Origin: Microbacterium sp. MYb66
GTDB taxonomy: Bacteria > Actinomycetota > Actinomycetes > Actinomycetales > Microbacteriaceae
Direction of reading: 5' to 3'
Length of the DNA: 64,000 nucleotides
Assembly: GCF_002979435.1 (NCBI RefSeq)
Contig: NZ_PCOV01000012.1
Span: 1-64,000, forward strand
Positions 1 through 9,015 of the stretch are shown here, in pieces; position 1 is the stretch's first letter, and every line of letters starts with the position of its first letter. The translations under genes were made by a program, and so were the position numbers. The notes under the pieces are model-generated. The model was not told the origin of the DNA, made no database searches, and was given only the letters and a program-made list of their open reading frames with translations.

Positions 1-70
1 GAAGCTAAGCCTCACAGCGCCGATGGTACTGCAGGGGGGACCCTGTGGGAGAGTAGGACACCGCCGGACT
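1..70 (+). rRNA. rrf: 5S ribosomal RNA, 3' end (partial)
   Basis: The first ~70 bases read as the 3' half of an actinobacterial 5S rRNA: the GAAGCUAAGCCU segment, then the GGGGGGACCCUGUGGGAGAGUAGGACACCGCC arm that closes the molecule is visible in order. The 5' part lies outside the window, so an rRNA operon ends here. The exact 3' end (about base 69-71) is estimated from the closing helix. Confidence 0.9.
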
Positions 71-80
71 CCTTTTAGTC

Positions 81-112
81 AAAATGGCCACCCATCGTTG
101 GGTGGCCATTTT
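81..112 (+). terminator. Intrinsic terminator of the rRNA operon
   Basis: A 14-bp perfect inverted repeat (AAAATGGCCACCCA / TGGGTGGCCATTTT) with a TCGT tetraloop follows the 5S end by about 10 nt and finishes in a short T run. This is a textbook factor-independent terminator for the rRNA transcript. Confidence 0.92.
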
Positions 113-141
113 GCGTTTACACGAAGAGAACAGGGAGCATC

Positions 142-2046
142 ATGCCGGAAGAGGAACAGCGCCGTCCGCGTCGCAACGACGACAGTGGATCGCGCGGGAA
201 CCGTCCTTCCGGCGCGCGCCCTGACCGCAGCAACCGCGATAGTGCTGCCCCGCGCCGCGAAGGCGGTGGCTACAACCGCGATGGTGGTGCTCCGCGTCGT
301 GAGGGCGGTGGGTACAACCGCGACGGTGCTGCTCCGCGTCGTGAGGGCGGTGGCTACAACCGCGACGGTGGTGCCCCGCGTCGTGAGGGCGGTGGGTACA
401 ACCGCGACGGTGGTGCCCCGCGTCGTGAGGGCGGTGGCTACAACCGCGACTCCGCCCCGCGCCGTGATGGTGGTGCCCCGCGTCGTGAGGGTGGCGGCTA
501 CAACCGCGATGGTGGTGCCCCGCGTCGTGAGGGTGGTGGCTACAACCGCGACTCCGCTCCGCGTCGTGAGGGCGGTGGCTACAACCGTGACTCCGCTCCG
601 CGCCGTGATGGTGGTGCTCCGCGTCGTGAAGGTGGCGGGTACAACCGTGATGGTGGTGCTCCGCGTCGTGAGGGCGGTGGGTACAACCGTGATGGTGGTG
701 CTCCGCGTCGTGAGGGCGGTGGCTACAACCGTGACTCCGCTCCGCGCCGTGAAGGTGGTGCTCCGCGTCGTGAAGGTGGCGGTTACAACCGTGACTCCGC
801 TCCGCGCCGTGAAGGTGGTGCTCCGCGCCGTGAAGGTGGCGGCTACAACCGTGACTCCGCTCCACGCCGTGAAGGTGCAGCTCCGCGCCGTGAGGGTGGC
901 GGTTACAACCGCGACTCCGCCCCGCGCCGCGAAGGCGGTGCCCCGCGCCGCGAAGGCGCTGCCCCGCGTCGTGAGGGCGGTGGCTACAACCGCGACTCCG
1001 CTCCGCGCCGCGAGGGTGGGGACCGTGACCGGTCGCGCTCCTTCCCTCAGCGTGGGGGAGCGAACCGTGAGCGCCCCGCTCAGGCTGCGAACGAGCGTCC
1101 GCGGTTCGATGAGCCGCAGATTCCCGACGACGTCACCGCACGCGACCTCAACGGGGCGGCGCGCAACGAGCTCAAGACCCTGAGCAAGGAGAACGCGGAG
1201 CACGTGGCGCGTCACCTCGCCATGGCCTCGCGGCTCATCGATGAGGACCCCGCGCTCGCACATGAGCACGCGCTGGCGGCATCTCGACGGGCCGGCCGCA
1301 TCGCGATCGTGCGCGAGACCCTCGGCATCACGGCATACGCCACGGAGGACTTCGCGCTCGCCCTGCGCGAGCTGCGCACCTACCGCCGCATCTCGGGCAA
1401 GGACGATCAGATCGCTCTGATGGTCGACAGCGAGCGTGGCATCGGCCGTTCTGACCGCGCCCTCGAGACCGGCCGCGCCGTCGACCGGTCCGCCCTGGAG
1501 ACCCCCGTGCGTGTCGCTCTCGCGATTGCGATGTCGGGCGCCCGGCTCGACCAGGGCGATCTCGAACTCGCGCTCGGTGAACTGGAGATCCCCGAACTCG
1601 ATCCTGATCGCGCGTTCGAATGGAGCCCTGCTCTCTTCGCCGCGCGCGCGGCGGTGCTCGAAGACCTCGGACGCGATGACGAGGCCGCGTTCTGGTCCCA
1701 TCGTGCCGAGGTCGCCGCGCAGGCGTTGGGCGTCGACGAAGCCGGCGATGAGGAGATCTTCATCGAGGACAGCATGATCGAGGGCGAGTTCCTCGACGAC
1801 GAGATCGCCGAGCCCACCGCCGAGCCCGCTGCCGAAGAAAGCACGGACGACCAGACCGGCGACGACCCGGCTGAGGACGCCGAGAACGCGGCAGACCTCG
1901 ACGACTCGGAAGACGCTGCAGTGTCGGACGACGTGTCCGAAGACTCGGAGTCGGATGATCCCGCAGCCGTCGAGCCGACGGTCGAGGACGAGGTGCGCGA
2001 GCTCCTCGGTGAGGATGAGACCGACGAGTCGGAGCCGGAGGCGTAG
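142..2046 (+). CDS. Arg/Gly/Tyr-rich repeat protein with TPR-like C-terminal part
   Basis: A 634-aa protein of unknown function. Residues ~1-35 are charged. Residues ~36-293 are 15 copies of REGGGYNRD separated by GGAPR or SAPR(R)-type linkers, a basic, glycine-rich, surely disordered tract. Residues ~320-520 are helical and alanine/leucine-rich, like tetratricopeptide repeats (it reads LARHLAMASRL, ALAHEHALAASRRAGR). The last ~110 residues are very acidic (runs of D/E). The basic head and acidic tail could pair or attract nucleic acid; that is inference. ATG follows AGGGAGCATC. It overlaps the next gene by one base, and Rv1691 (TPR-like) occupies the same place in M. tuberculosis as I recall it. 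Repeat number probably varies between strains. Confidence 0.85.
   Translation: MPEEEQRRPRRNDDSGSRGNRPSGARPDRSNRDSAAPRREGGGYNRDGGAPRREGGGYNRDGAAPRREGGGYNRDGGAPRREGGGYNRDGGAPRREGGGYNRDSAPRRDGGAPRREGGGYNRDGGAPRREGGGYNRDSAPRREGGGYNRDSAPRRDGGAPRREGGGYNRDGGAPRREGGGYNRDGGAPRREGGGYNRDSAPRREGGAPRREGGGYNRDSAPRREGGAPRREGGGYNRDSAPRREGAAPRREGGGYNRDSAPRREGGAPRREGAAPRREGGGYNRDSAPRREGGDRDRSRSFPQRGGANRERPAQAANERPRFDEPQIPDDVTARDLNGAARNELKTLSKENAEHVARHLAMASRLIDEDPALAHEHALAASRRAGRIAIVRETLGITAYATEDFALALRELRTYRRISGKDDQIALMVDSERGIGRSDRALETGRAVDRSALETPVRVALAIAMSGARLDQGDLELALGELEIPELDPDRAFEWSPALFAARAAVLEDLGRDDEAAFWSHRAEVAAQALGVDEAGDEEIFIEDSMIEGEFLDDEIAEPTAEPAAEESTDDQTGDDPAEDAENAADLDDSEDAAVSDDVSEDSESDDPAAVEPTVEDEVRELLGEDETDESEPEA
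246..1020 (+). repeat. In-frame coding minisatellite (15 x REGGGYNRD)
   Basis: Tandem imperfect DNA repeats of 39-57 bp units inside the gene at 142-2046. Arg and Gly codons vary between units (CGT/CGC, GGT/GGC, GAG/GAA) while the peptide stays constant, so the protein sequence appears to be what is kept. The first half of the array uses mostly GGAPR linkers and the second half SAPRREGGAPR linkers, suggesting block duplications. Long open frames on the other strand here are a by-product of the repeats. Confidence 0.9.
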
Positions 2047-3083
2047 TGGCGTTGTTCTCGCGCAAGCGCCCTTCTCGCACGCCCCTCGACGGGGTGGACA
2101 CCGTTCTCGCTGATCTCGACGGCGTGGTCTACGCCGGCCCCGGTGCCCTGCCGTTCGCCGTGGACAGCCTGAACCGGGCTGCGGAGTCCGCGCGGCTCGG
2201 CTACATCACCAACAACGCGGCTCGCACCGATGCATCCGTCGCCGAGCATCTGAGCAGTCTCGGCCTCCGGGTCGAACCGTCCGACGTGGTCACGAGTCCG
2301 CAGGCGGCGATGCGGCTGATGGCGCAGATCCTTCCCGCCCCGGCGACGATCCTGGTCGTCGGAGGCGACGGACTCGTCGACGAGGTGCAGAAGGCCGGCT
2401 ACACGGTCACGCGCAGTGCAGAGGATTCGCCGAGTGCGGTGGTGCAGGGGTTCGCTCCGGAGGTGGCTTGGACGGACCTCGCCGAGGCTGCGTTCGCGCT
2501 CAAGCTCCCCGAGGACGAAGGCGGCATCCCGTGGATCGCCACGAACACCGACTGGACGATCCCGCGCGAACGCGGCGTCGCTCCGGGCAACGGGACGCTG
2601 GTCTCGGCGGTGCACACGGCCATCGGCAGACTGGCGACCGTCGCCGGGAAGCCGGAGGCGCCCATCTTCGAAGAGGCGCTCGCCCGATTCGGGGCGAAGA
2701 AGGCGCTCTTCATCGGCGATCGTCTCGACACCGACATCATGGGCGCGAGCCGGGTCGGCATCGACTCGGTGCTCGTCCTCACGGGGATCGACCGGCCCAA
2801 GCACGTGCTGGCAGCGCCGGAAGGCTCGCGTCCGACATACATCCTGGGCGACCTCCGGGAACTGCACCTCCCGTATCCGGAGGTCATGGAACGTGACGGC
2901 GTGTTCCAGGTCAACGGCGCCGCCGTGCGGGTCTCGGGTGCGGATGTCGAGATCGTGTCGGAGTCCGATGCGCAGATCGATCTGCTGCGCGCAGGTGCAG
3001 CCGCGATCTGGGCGTCAGGGACTCCGGTGTTCGTGCTGCGCGTTCCGGAACGCCTCTACGACGATCCGTTCCACCGGCCCTGA
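2046..3083 (+). CDS. HAD-superfamily phosphatase (NagD/glycerol-3-phosphate phosphatase-like)
   Basis: 345 aa, class IIA HAD hydrolase. The N-terminal DLDGVVYAG motif carries the nucleophile and acid/base aspartates (around residue 22-26); the ITNNAARTD segment supplies motif II; FIGDRLDTDIMGA near residue 226 is the Mg-binding motif IV. Family members dephosphorylate small phosphate esters; the M. tuberculosis syntenic protein Rv1692 is a glycerol-3-phosphate phosphatase. The last ~80 residues extend beyond the HAD core. GTG start at 2046 shares its first base with the stop of the previous gene, so translation is probably coupled. The precise substrate is inferred only from synteny. Confidence 0.88.
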   Translation: MALFSRKRPSRTPLDGVDTVLADLDGVVYAGPGALPFAVDSLNRAAESARLGYITNNAARTDASVAEHLSSLGLRVEPSDVVTSPQAAMRLMAQILPAPATILVVGGDGLVDEVQKAGYTVTRSAEDSPSAVVQGFAPEVAWTDLAEAAFALKLPEDEGGIPWIATNTDWTIPRERGVAPGNGTLVSAVHTAIGRLATVAGKPEAPIFEEALARFGAKKALFIGDRLDTDIMGASRVGIDSVLVLTGIDRPKHVLAAPEGSRPTYILGDLRELHLPYPEVMERDGVFQVNGAAVRVSGADVEIVSESDAQIDLLRAGAAAIWASGTPVFVLRVPERLYDDPFHRP

Positions 3084-3123
3084 GAGCCGTCGCGTGGCTT
3101 CGTCCGACGTCGAAGGGGCCGCG

Positions 3124-3136
3124 TACAGTAGAAGCG
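3124..3136 (+). promoter_or_regulatory. -10 box of a leaderless promoter
   Basis: TACAGT at 3124-3129 is followed after six bases by the GTG at 3136, the distance at which transcription normally starts. The mRNA for the microprotein and tlyA would therefore begin at its start codon, with no ribosome binding site. Confidence 0.6.
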
Positions 3137-3312
3137 TGAGCGAAGAGACCGCGAGTGCGCCGACCGACGGCCTGTGGAGCCGCCTGCGCCTGATCGAGGG
3201 GCAGCCCCTCCCGGCGCGAGCCGACGCCTACTCGGCCCTGCATGACGAGCTCTCCCGGCGCCTCGAGAGCGGCGCGAAGCTCGATCAACGGGAGACCTCG
3301 GGATCCCGATGA
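3136..3312 (+). CDS. Conserved 58-aa microprotein between phosphatase and tlyA
   Basis: A 58-aa acidic/basic mixed protein starting VSEETASAPTDGLWSRL and ending in TSGSR. It has no membrane segment or cysteines and is predicted to be largely helical in the middle (ARADAYSALHDELSRRLE). It overlaps tlyA by ATGA. A protein of the same size (Rv1693) sits at the same position in M. tuberculosis, so it is a real gene and not a spacer. Function unknown. It is usually missed because longer open frames start far upstream in the same frame; the leaderless promoter at 3124 supports GTG 3136. Confidence 0.75.
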   Translation: MSEETASAPTDGLWSRLRLIEGQPLPARADAYSALHDELSRRLESGAKLDQRETSGSR

Positions 3313-4106
3313 CGCGACTCGACGCTGCCCTCGCCGCTCGAGGACTCGCCCGTTCGCGCAGCCACGCGGCCACACTCATCTCCGAGGGACTCGTGAGCGT
3401 CGACGGCCGTCCGGTCGTGAAAGCATCCACCGCTGTGGGCGACGCTGCGGAGATCACGATCGCCGGCGCCGACCACTACGTCGGACGCGGGGCCCACAAG
3501 CTCATCGCGGGTCTCGACGGCTTCAGCATCCCCGTACAGGGACGACTCGTGCTCGACATGGGGGCCTCGACGGGCGGTTTCACCCAGGTGCTGCGTGAGC
3601 GCGGGGCACGAAAGGTGCTCGCGGTCGACGTCGGACACGGGCAGCTGGCTCCGTCGATCGCCGCCGATCCCGGGGTCGTGGCCGTCGAGGGCTACAACGT
3701 GCGGTACATGACGCCTGAGAACCTCGCTGCCGAGACCGGGGAGGCGGGGACCCCCGACCTCGTCGTCGGCGATCTCTCCTTCATCTCGCTCGAGCTCGTG
3801 CTGCCGGCCGTCGCCGGAGTCGCCGCCGCGGGCTCCGACATCCTGCTGCTCGTGAAGCCGCAGTTCGAGGTCGGTCGCACCGCCGTGCGAGGGGGACTGG
3901 TCACCGACCCCGCCACACGCGCAGACGCGGTGGCACGGACGGTGTGGAGCGCCTGGGACGCGGGGCTCGGAATGCTCGGCATCCTGCCCTCTCCGATTCT
4001 CGGAACTCACGGCAATGCGGAGTATCTCGTGCATCTCGCACCGGGGCGAGGCAGCAATCCGACAGAATGGCTGGACAGCATCAACCGACTGGCAGGAGGA
4101 CGATGA
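3309..4106 (+). CDS. tlyA: TlyA: 16S/23S rRNA (cytidine-2'-O)-methyltransferase
   Basis: 265 aa, usual length for the family. Residues 1-60 form an S4 RNA-binding domain (MTRLDAALAARGLARSR, then LVSVDG). Residues ~80-260 form an FtsJ/RrmJ-type methyltransferase: the SAM loop LDMGASTGGFT, the acidic LAVDVGHGQ, GDLSFIS and LLVKPQFE give the K-D-K-E catalytic framework. In mycobacteria the enzyme 2'-O-methylates C1409 (16S) and C1920 (23S), and its loss gives capreomycin resistance. ATG overlaps the microprotein stop, and its own stop overlaps nadK by ATGA, so these genes are co-translated. Confidence 0.95.
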   Translation: MTRLDAALAARGLARSRSHAATLISEGLVSVDGRPVVKASTAVGDAAEITIAGADHYVGRGAHKLIAGLDGFSIPVQGRLVLDMGASTGGFTQVLRERGARKVLAVDVGHGQLAPSIAADPGVVAVEGYNVRYMTPENLAAETGEAGTPDLVVGDLSFISLELVLPAVAGVAAAGSDILLLVKPQFEVGRTAVRGGLVTDPATRADAVARTVWSAWDAGLGMLGILPSPILGTHGNAEYLVHLAPGRGSNPTEWLDSINRLAGGR

Positions 4107-5023
4107 ACGAGCGCAGGATCCTGGTCGTCGCCCATGCCGGCCGCGTCGACACCGTCGAGGCCGCCCGCCGGGTCACCGACGCTCTGCGTGGTGCCGGGGC
4201 CCGTCCGGTCCTGGCCGCCGATGACCATGCCGCACTCTCTGCCGTCGATGAGTTCTTCGCCGATGTCGACGTGCTCGGGGAGTCCGCCGACCCGGCGTCC
4301 CTCGAGCTGGCGATCGTGCTCGGCGGCGACGGGACGATCCTCCGGGCCGCGGAGCTCGTGCGCGACAGCGGTGCGCCCGTGCTCGGGATCAACATGGGCC
4401 ATGTCGGATTCCTTGCGGAGATCGACCGCGATGACATGGACGACGCGGTGCGGCGCGTGATCGACCGCGACTACGAGGTCGAAGAGCGACTCGCCCTCTC
4501 CGTGAGGGTGAAGGACGCGGCGGGCGCGGTCGTCTACGAGACCTGGGCGCTCAACGAGGCCACGGTCGAGAAGGCCAGCCGCGAGCGGATGATCGAGGTC
4601 GTCCTCGAGATCGACGGTCGGCCGTTGTCGAGCTTCGGCTGCGACGGCATGGTGGTGTCGACGCCCACCGGCTCGACCGCATACAACTTCTCCGCCGGAG
4701 GCCCGGTCATCTGGCCCAGCGTCGAAGCGATCGCCGTGGTGCCGCTGTCGGCGCACGCGCTGTTCGCCAAGCCCCTCGTCGTCAGCCCCGACGCGTCGGT
4801 CGCGATCGAGATGCTCGAACGCACCGACGGCTCGGGCATCCTGTGGTGCGACGGGCGCCGATCGCACGATCTGCCGCCCGGCGCGCGTGTCGTCGTGCGC
4901 CGGTCCTCCCGCCCGGTGCGACTGGCGCGTCTGCATCCCACGGCCTTCACCGACCGGCTCGTGCGCAAGTTCCAGCTTCCCGTCGAAGGATGGCGCGGCC
5001 AGGAACCGGGGAAGCAGCCATGA
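4103..5023 (+). CDS. nadK: NAD kinase
   Basis: 306 aa. Phosphorylates NAD to NADP. The GGDGT motif (residues 74-78), the NE motif (ALNEATVEK) and the TPTGSTAYNFSAGGP stretch that binds NAD are all present, and length is normal for actinobacterial NadK. ATG 4103 is preceded by GGCAGGAGGACG, a strong ribosome binding site, and overlaps the tlyA stop by four bases; the longer frame starting at 3944 is not supported. Its stop overlaps recN by four bases. Confidence 0.96.
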   Translation: MNERRILVVAHAGRVDTVEAARRVTDALRGAGARPVLAADDHAALSAVDEFFADVDVLGESADPASLELAIVLGGDGTILRAAELVRDSGAPVLGINMGHVGFLAEIDRDDMDDAVRRVIDRDYEVEERLALSVRVKDAAGAVVYETWALNEATVEKASRERMIEVVLEIDGRPLSSFGCDGMVVSTPTGSTAYNFSAGGPVIWPSVEAIAVVPLSAHALFAKPLVVSPDASVAIEMLERTDGSGILWCDGRRSHDLPPGARVVVRRSSRPVRLARLHPTAFTDRLVRKFQLPVEGWRGQEPGKQP

Positions 5024-6711
5024 TCGAGGAGATGCGGATGCAGGGCCTCGGCGTCATCGCCGACGCCGTGCTGCCACTCGGGCCGGGGTTCACCGCGATC
5101 ACCGGCGAGACCGGTGCAGGCAAGACGATGGTGGTCACCGGGCTCGGTCTGCTGCTGGGGCAGCGGGCGGATTCGGGCGCCGTGCGCGCAGGTGCCTCAC
5201 AGGCATCGGTGGCCGGCGTTTGGGTCGTTCCCGAACGCGGCGACGTCGCTCAGATCGTCGCGGACGCCGGAGGCGAGCTGGAGCCGGCCGGTGGCGGCAG
5301 CGCGGAACTCTACGTTTCGCGCACTCTGAGCGCGGAAGGCCGCAGCCGAGCGAGCGTCGGAGGTCGTGCCGCCCCTGCGGGCGTCCTCTCCTCTCTCGCG
5401 GAGGAGCTCGTCGTCGTGCACGGGCAGTCCGAGCAGCTGCGTCTGCGCTCGGCCGCCGCTCAGCGCGACGCCCTCGATCGTTTCGGCGGAGCGCCGATCG
5501 CGTCGGCCCTCGAGAAGTACGCCGGGGCCTTCGCCCGCTGGCGCACCCTCGACGCCGAGATCTCGGAGATCACCGAGAACCGCGACCGCCGCGCCGAGGA
5601 GGCCGCCCGCCTGCGGGAGGCCCTCGCGCTCATCGAGGCGACGGCGCCGGAGCCGGGGGAGGACGACGACCTGGCCGCCCGTGCCGAGCGCCTCGCGAAC
5701 GCCGAGGAGCTGCGTCTCGCGGCGTCTCTCGCGCACGGAGCGCTCTCGAACGAGGAGGGCGAGCCGGACGCTTCTGCGCTCGTCGCAGAGGCACGTCGGG
5801 TGCTCGAGCGCGCCTCCGATGCGAAGCTCACCGAGATCGGCGAGAGCCTTGCGGACATCGGCTATCGGATCGCCGATGTCGCGGGCGTCCTCTCCGCCTA
5901 TCTCGCCGATCTCGATGAGACCGGTCCGCACGAGCTCGCCGCAGTGGAAGAGCGCCGCGCGGCTCTGGGAACTCTCATCCGCGCCCACGGCTCGCTCGAC
6001 GAGGCCCTGGCGCTCTGGCAGACCGGATCGGCCCGTCTGGCCGAGCTCGACGACGACGGAGACCGCATCGAGAGGCTGGTCGCCGAACGCGACGCCGCGC
6101 GCGCGGAACTCGACGAGCATGCGGCCGCTCTGACGGCGACGCGCACCGACGCCGCCGTACGCCTCGGCGAGGCGGTGACGGCAGAACTCCACGCACTCGC
6201 CATGCCCGATGCGCGACTCGAGGTCGCCGTCTCGGAAGGCGCCGAGACCACGCATGGCCGCGATGACGTCGCGATCCTCCTCGCCCCGCATCCCGGAGCC
6301 GAACCGCGCTCCGTCTCGAAGGGCGCCTCCGGAGGCGAGCTGTCTCGGGTCATGCTGGCGATCGAGGTCGTCATCGCCGCGACGGACCCGGTCCCCACCT
6401 TCGTCTTCGACGAGGTCGATGCCGGTATCGGCGGGGCCGCGGCCATCGAGGTCGGACGGCGACTCGCCCGACTCGCGGAGAAGTCGCAAGTCATCGCGGT
6501 GACGCATCTCGCGCAGGTCGCCGCGTTCGCCAACAATCATCTGTCGGTCGTCAAAGCCAATGACGGCGCGGTCACCGCCTCGAGTGTGCGACGTCTGGAA
6601 GGCGGGGAGCGCGAGGCGGAGATGGCCCGTCTGCTCTCGGGACTCGCCGATTCCGACGCCGCGCTGACCCACGCCCGCGAACTTCTCAGCCTCCGCGTCC
6701 CCACTGCCTGA
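5020..6711 (+). CDS. recN: DNA repair protein RecN
   Basis: 563 aa SMC-like ATPase that holds DNA ends during double-strand break repair. Walker A GETGAGKT is at residues 29-36; a long charged, coiled-coil middle (~155-380) carries the hinge-side arms; the signature GASGGELSR and Walker [13 protein letters not shown] near residue 465, followed by the VTHLAQVA switch histidine, close the ATPase. Start ATG 5020 overlaps the nadK stop. In many bacteria recN has its own SOS promoter; here it lies inside the tlyA-nadK run and I see no clear LexA site in front of it. Confidence 0.95.
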   Translation: MIEEMRMQGLGVIADAVLPLGPGFTAITGETGAGKTMVVTGLGLLLGQRADSGAVRAGASQASVAGVWVVPERGDVAQIVADAGGELEPAGGGSAELYVSRTLSAEGRSRASVGGRAAPAGVLSSLAEELVVVHGQSEQLRLRSAAAQRDALDRFGGAPIASALEKYAGAFARWRTLDAEISEITENRDRRAEEAARLREALALIEATAPEPGEDDDLAARAERLANAEELRLAASLAHGALSNEEGEPDASALVAEARRVLERASDAKLTEIGESLADIGYRIADVAGVLSAYLADLDETGPHELAAVEERRAALGTLIRAHGSLDEALALWQTGSARLAELDDDGDRIERLVAERDAARAELDEHAAALTATRTDAAVRLGEAVTAELHALAMPDARLEVAVSEGAETTHGRDDVAILLAPHPGAEPRSVSKGASGGELSRVMLAIEVVIAATDPVPTFVFDEVDAGIGGAAAIEVGRRLARLAEKSQVIAVTHLAQVAAFANNHLSVVKANDGAVTASSVRRLEGGEREAEMARLLSGLADSDAALTHARELLSLRVPTA

Positions 6712-6726
6712 TAGGATCGAAGCCCG
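6712..6726 (+). promoter_or_regulatory. -10 box of the leaderless pyrG promoter
   Basis: TAGGAT at 6712-6717 directly follows the recN stop. A start of transcription 7-9 bases on falls on or next to GTG 6726, so pyrG would be made from a leaderless mRNA. The whole recN-pyrG gap is only 14 bases, and no TTGACA-like -35 box is obvious. Confidence 0.55.
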
Positions 6727-8438
6727 TGATGAACTCTTCTTCTGCGGGACCCAAGAACGACACGACCAAGCACATCTTCGTGACTGGTGGTGTCGTTTCG
6801 TCTTTGGGCAAGGGACTGACGGCAGCGAGCCTCGGCAACCTCCTCACCGCCCGCGGTCTGCGGGTCGTGATGCAGAAGCTCGACCCTTATCTGAACGTCG
6901 ATCCCGGCACGATGAACCCGTTCCAGCACGGTGAGGTCTTCGTCACCGACGACGGTGCGGAGACCGACCTCGACATCGGCCACTACGAGCGCTTCCTCGA
7001 CATCAACCTGTCTGAGGCGGCCAACGTCACCACCGGACAGATCTACTCGCAGGTGATCGCGCGCGAGCGCCGCGGCGAGTACCTCGGCGACACGGTGCAG
7101 GTCATCCCGCACATCACCGACGAGATCAAGCGACGCATGCGTCTGCAGGCCTCGGAGGAGCCGCGCCCCGACGTGATCATCACCGAGGTCGGCGGCACGG
7201 TCGGCGACATCGAGTCGCAGCCGTTCCTCGAGTCCGCGCGCCAACTGCGCCACGAACTCGGGCGCGACAGCGTCTTCTTCGTGCATGTCTCGCTGGTGCC
7301 GTTCATGGGCGCTTCGGGGGAGCAGAAGACCAAGCCGACGCAGCACTCCGTCGCAGCGCTTCGCCAGGTCGGCATCCAGCCCGACGCGCTGGTGCTCCGC
7401 AGCGATCGTCCGGTGAGCGCGAGCAACCGCAACAAGATCGCCCTCATGTGCGACGTCGACGTCGAAGGCGTCATCAACACCGTCGACCTTCCGAGCATCT
7501 ACGACATCCCCTCGACGCTCAACGAGCAGGGTCTCGACTCCTACATCGTGCGCCGACTCGGGCTGGACCAGAAGGCAGCTGTCGACGTCGACTGGACACG
7601 CTGGAGCAAGGTGCTGCACGCGGTCCACAACCCCAAGCACGAGGTCACGATCGGGCTCGTCGGCAAGTACATCGACCTGCCTGACGCCTACCTCTCGGTG
7701 ACCGAGGCTCTCAAGGCCGGTGGATTCGCGCAGGAGACCAAGGTCAATATCCGCTGGATCCCCTCGGACCTGTGCGAGACGCCCGAGGGCGCCCAGGAGC
7801 AGCTGGCAGAGCTCGACGGCATCTGCGTGCCCGGCGGCTTCGGCATCCGCGGGATCGAAGGCAAGCTGGGTGCGCTGAAGTTCGCGCGCGAGCAGGGCAT
7901 CCCGACCCTGGGCCTCTGCCTCGGACTGCAGTGCATGGTCATCGAGTACGCCCGCGACGTGGCCGGTATCGCCGGAGCCTCCTCCAGCGAGTTCGACCCG
8001 GCGACGGCCGAGCCCGTCATCGCGACGATGGCGGAGCAGGTCGACATCCTCGACGGGGGCGACCTCGGCGGCACGATGCGGCTGGGGCTGTACCAGGCCG
8101 CTCTGGCGGAGGGATCCCTGGCGCGCGAGCTCTACGGCACTCCCGTGGCATCGGAGCGGCACCGTCACCGCTACGAGGTCAACAACGCCTACCGCGACCG
8201 TCTGACGGACGCCGGCCTGGTGTTCTCGGGCCTCAACCCCGAGCTCGACCTGGTGGAGTACGTCGAGCTGCCGCGCGACGTGCACCCGTACTACATCGCC
8301 ACCCAGGCCCACCCGGAGCTGCGGTCTCGTCCGACGGCCCCGCACCCGCTGTTCCGCGGGCTCGTGGGTGCCGCGATCGAGCGTCACCGGGCGAGCGAGC
8401 TGTTCGATGTGAGCGATGACGTCACGGCCGATGCCTGA
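6726..8438 (+). CDS. pyrG: CTP synthase
   Basis: 570 aa. Converts UTP to CTP with glutamine and ATP. N-terminal amidoligase domain: [22 protein letters not shown] (P-loop region), then [15 protein letters not shown] and [12 protein letters not shown]-terminal class I glutamine amidotransferase: VPGGFGIRG, nucleophile cysteine in [10 protein letters not shown], and the HPE triad end in [13 protein letters not shown] 6726 or the adjacent ATG 6729 are both possible; the first fits the leaderless promoter. An ordinary, complete gene. The M. tuberculosis genes Rv1697/Rv1698 that separate recN from pyrG there are absent. Confidence 0.97.
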   Translation: MMNSSSAGPKNDTTKHIFVTGGVVSSLGKGLTAASLGNLLTARGLRVVMQKLDPYLNVDPGTMNPFQHGEVFVTDDGAETDLDIGHYERFLDINLSEAANVTTGQIYSQVIARERRGEYLGDTVQVIPHITDEIKRRMRLQASEEPRPDVIITEVGGTVGDIESQPFLESARQLRHELGRDSVFFVHVSLVPFMGASGEQKTKPTQHSVAALRQVGIQPDALVLRSDRPVSASNRNKIALMCDVDVEGVINTVDLPSIYDIPSTLNEQGLDSYIVRRLGLDQKAAVDVDWTRWSKVLHAVHNPKHEVTIGLVGKYIDLPDAYLSVTEALKAGGFAQETKVNIRWIPSDLCETPEGAQEQLAELDGICVPGGFGIRGIEGKLGALKFAREQGIPTLGLCLGLQCMVIEYARDVAGIAGASSSEFDPATAEPVIATMAEQVDILDGGDLGGTMRLGLYQAALAEGSLARELYGTPVASERHRHRYEVNNAYRDRLTDAGLVFSGLNPELDLVEYVELPRDVHPYYIATQAHPELRSRPTAPHPLFRGLVGAAIERHRASELFDVSDDVTADA

Positions 8439-9012
8439 GCCCATCGAACCCCTCCGGGACGAGCCGTTCGAGCCGGAGGTCCTCCAGAGCGACCTCGTCT
8501 ACGAGGGCAGGGTCTGGGACGTGCGCTCCGACCGCGTCCGGTACGGCGACGGTGAGATCGTCCGTCAGTACGTCGACCACACCGGCGCGGTGGCGATCGT
8601 CGCGCTCGACGGCGAGGGGCGGGTGCTTCTGATCCAGCAGTATCGGCATCCGATCCGACACCGCGACTGGGAGCTGCCGGCCGGTCTTCTCGATATCGAA
8701 GGCGAGGAGCCGCTCGAGGCCGCTCGCCGCGAGCTCGCCGAAGAGGCGGATCTGGTTGCGACCCACTGGGAGCCCCTGGTCTCGTCGTGGACGACGCCGG
8801 GTGGGAACGACGAGATCATCCACGTCTTCCTCGCCACGGGCGTCGAACCGGCGGACGCCACGCACGACCGCGAAGACGAGGAAGCGGACATCCGCGTCGA
8901 ATGGGTGCCGCTGGCGGATGCCGTCAGCGCCGTGCTCGACGGACGCATGCGCAACGGCATCCTCGCCATCGGTGTCCTCGCGGCGTCGCAGAGGCTCCGC
9001 GACCGGGTCTGA
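8416..9012 (+). CDS. NUDIX hydrolase, ADP-ribose pyrophosphatase type
   Basis: 198 aa. Nudix box at residues ~94-116: G-x5-E-x7-REL-x-EE-x-A, with the usual final glycine replaced by alanine (EEADL). Upstream [22 protein letters not shown] and the WELPAGLLD lead-in are typical of ADP-ribose pyrophosphatases, and the syntenic Rv1700 is one. It would hydrolyse ADP-ribose to AMP and ribose-5-phosphate. ATG 8416 overlaps pyrG by 23 bases; ATG 8431 (MPEPIEP) is an equally plausible start giving 193 aa. Confidence 0.88.
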   Translation: MTSRPMPEPIEPLRDEPFEPEVLQSDLVYEGRVWDVRSDRVRYGDGEIVRQYVDHTGAVAIVALDGEGRVLLIQQYRHPIRHRDWELPAGLLDIEGEEPLEAARRELAEEADLVATHWEPLVSSWTTPGGNDEIIHVFLATGVEPADATHDREDEEADIRVEWVPLADAVSAVLDGRMRNGILAIGVLAASQRLRDRV

Positions 9013-9015
9013 GGG

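Noticed and set aside
241..1020. CRISPR-like array
   Set aside because: Repeats are contiguous, in frame and coding, with no unique spacers of equal length.
79..1701. Long minus-strand frames (up to 540 aa) opposite the repeat gene
   Set aside because: They arise because the repeated GC-rich units have no stop in other frames; composition is Thr/Ala/Val monotony, and the plus-strand gene has an RBS and syntenic support.
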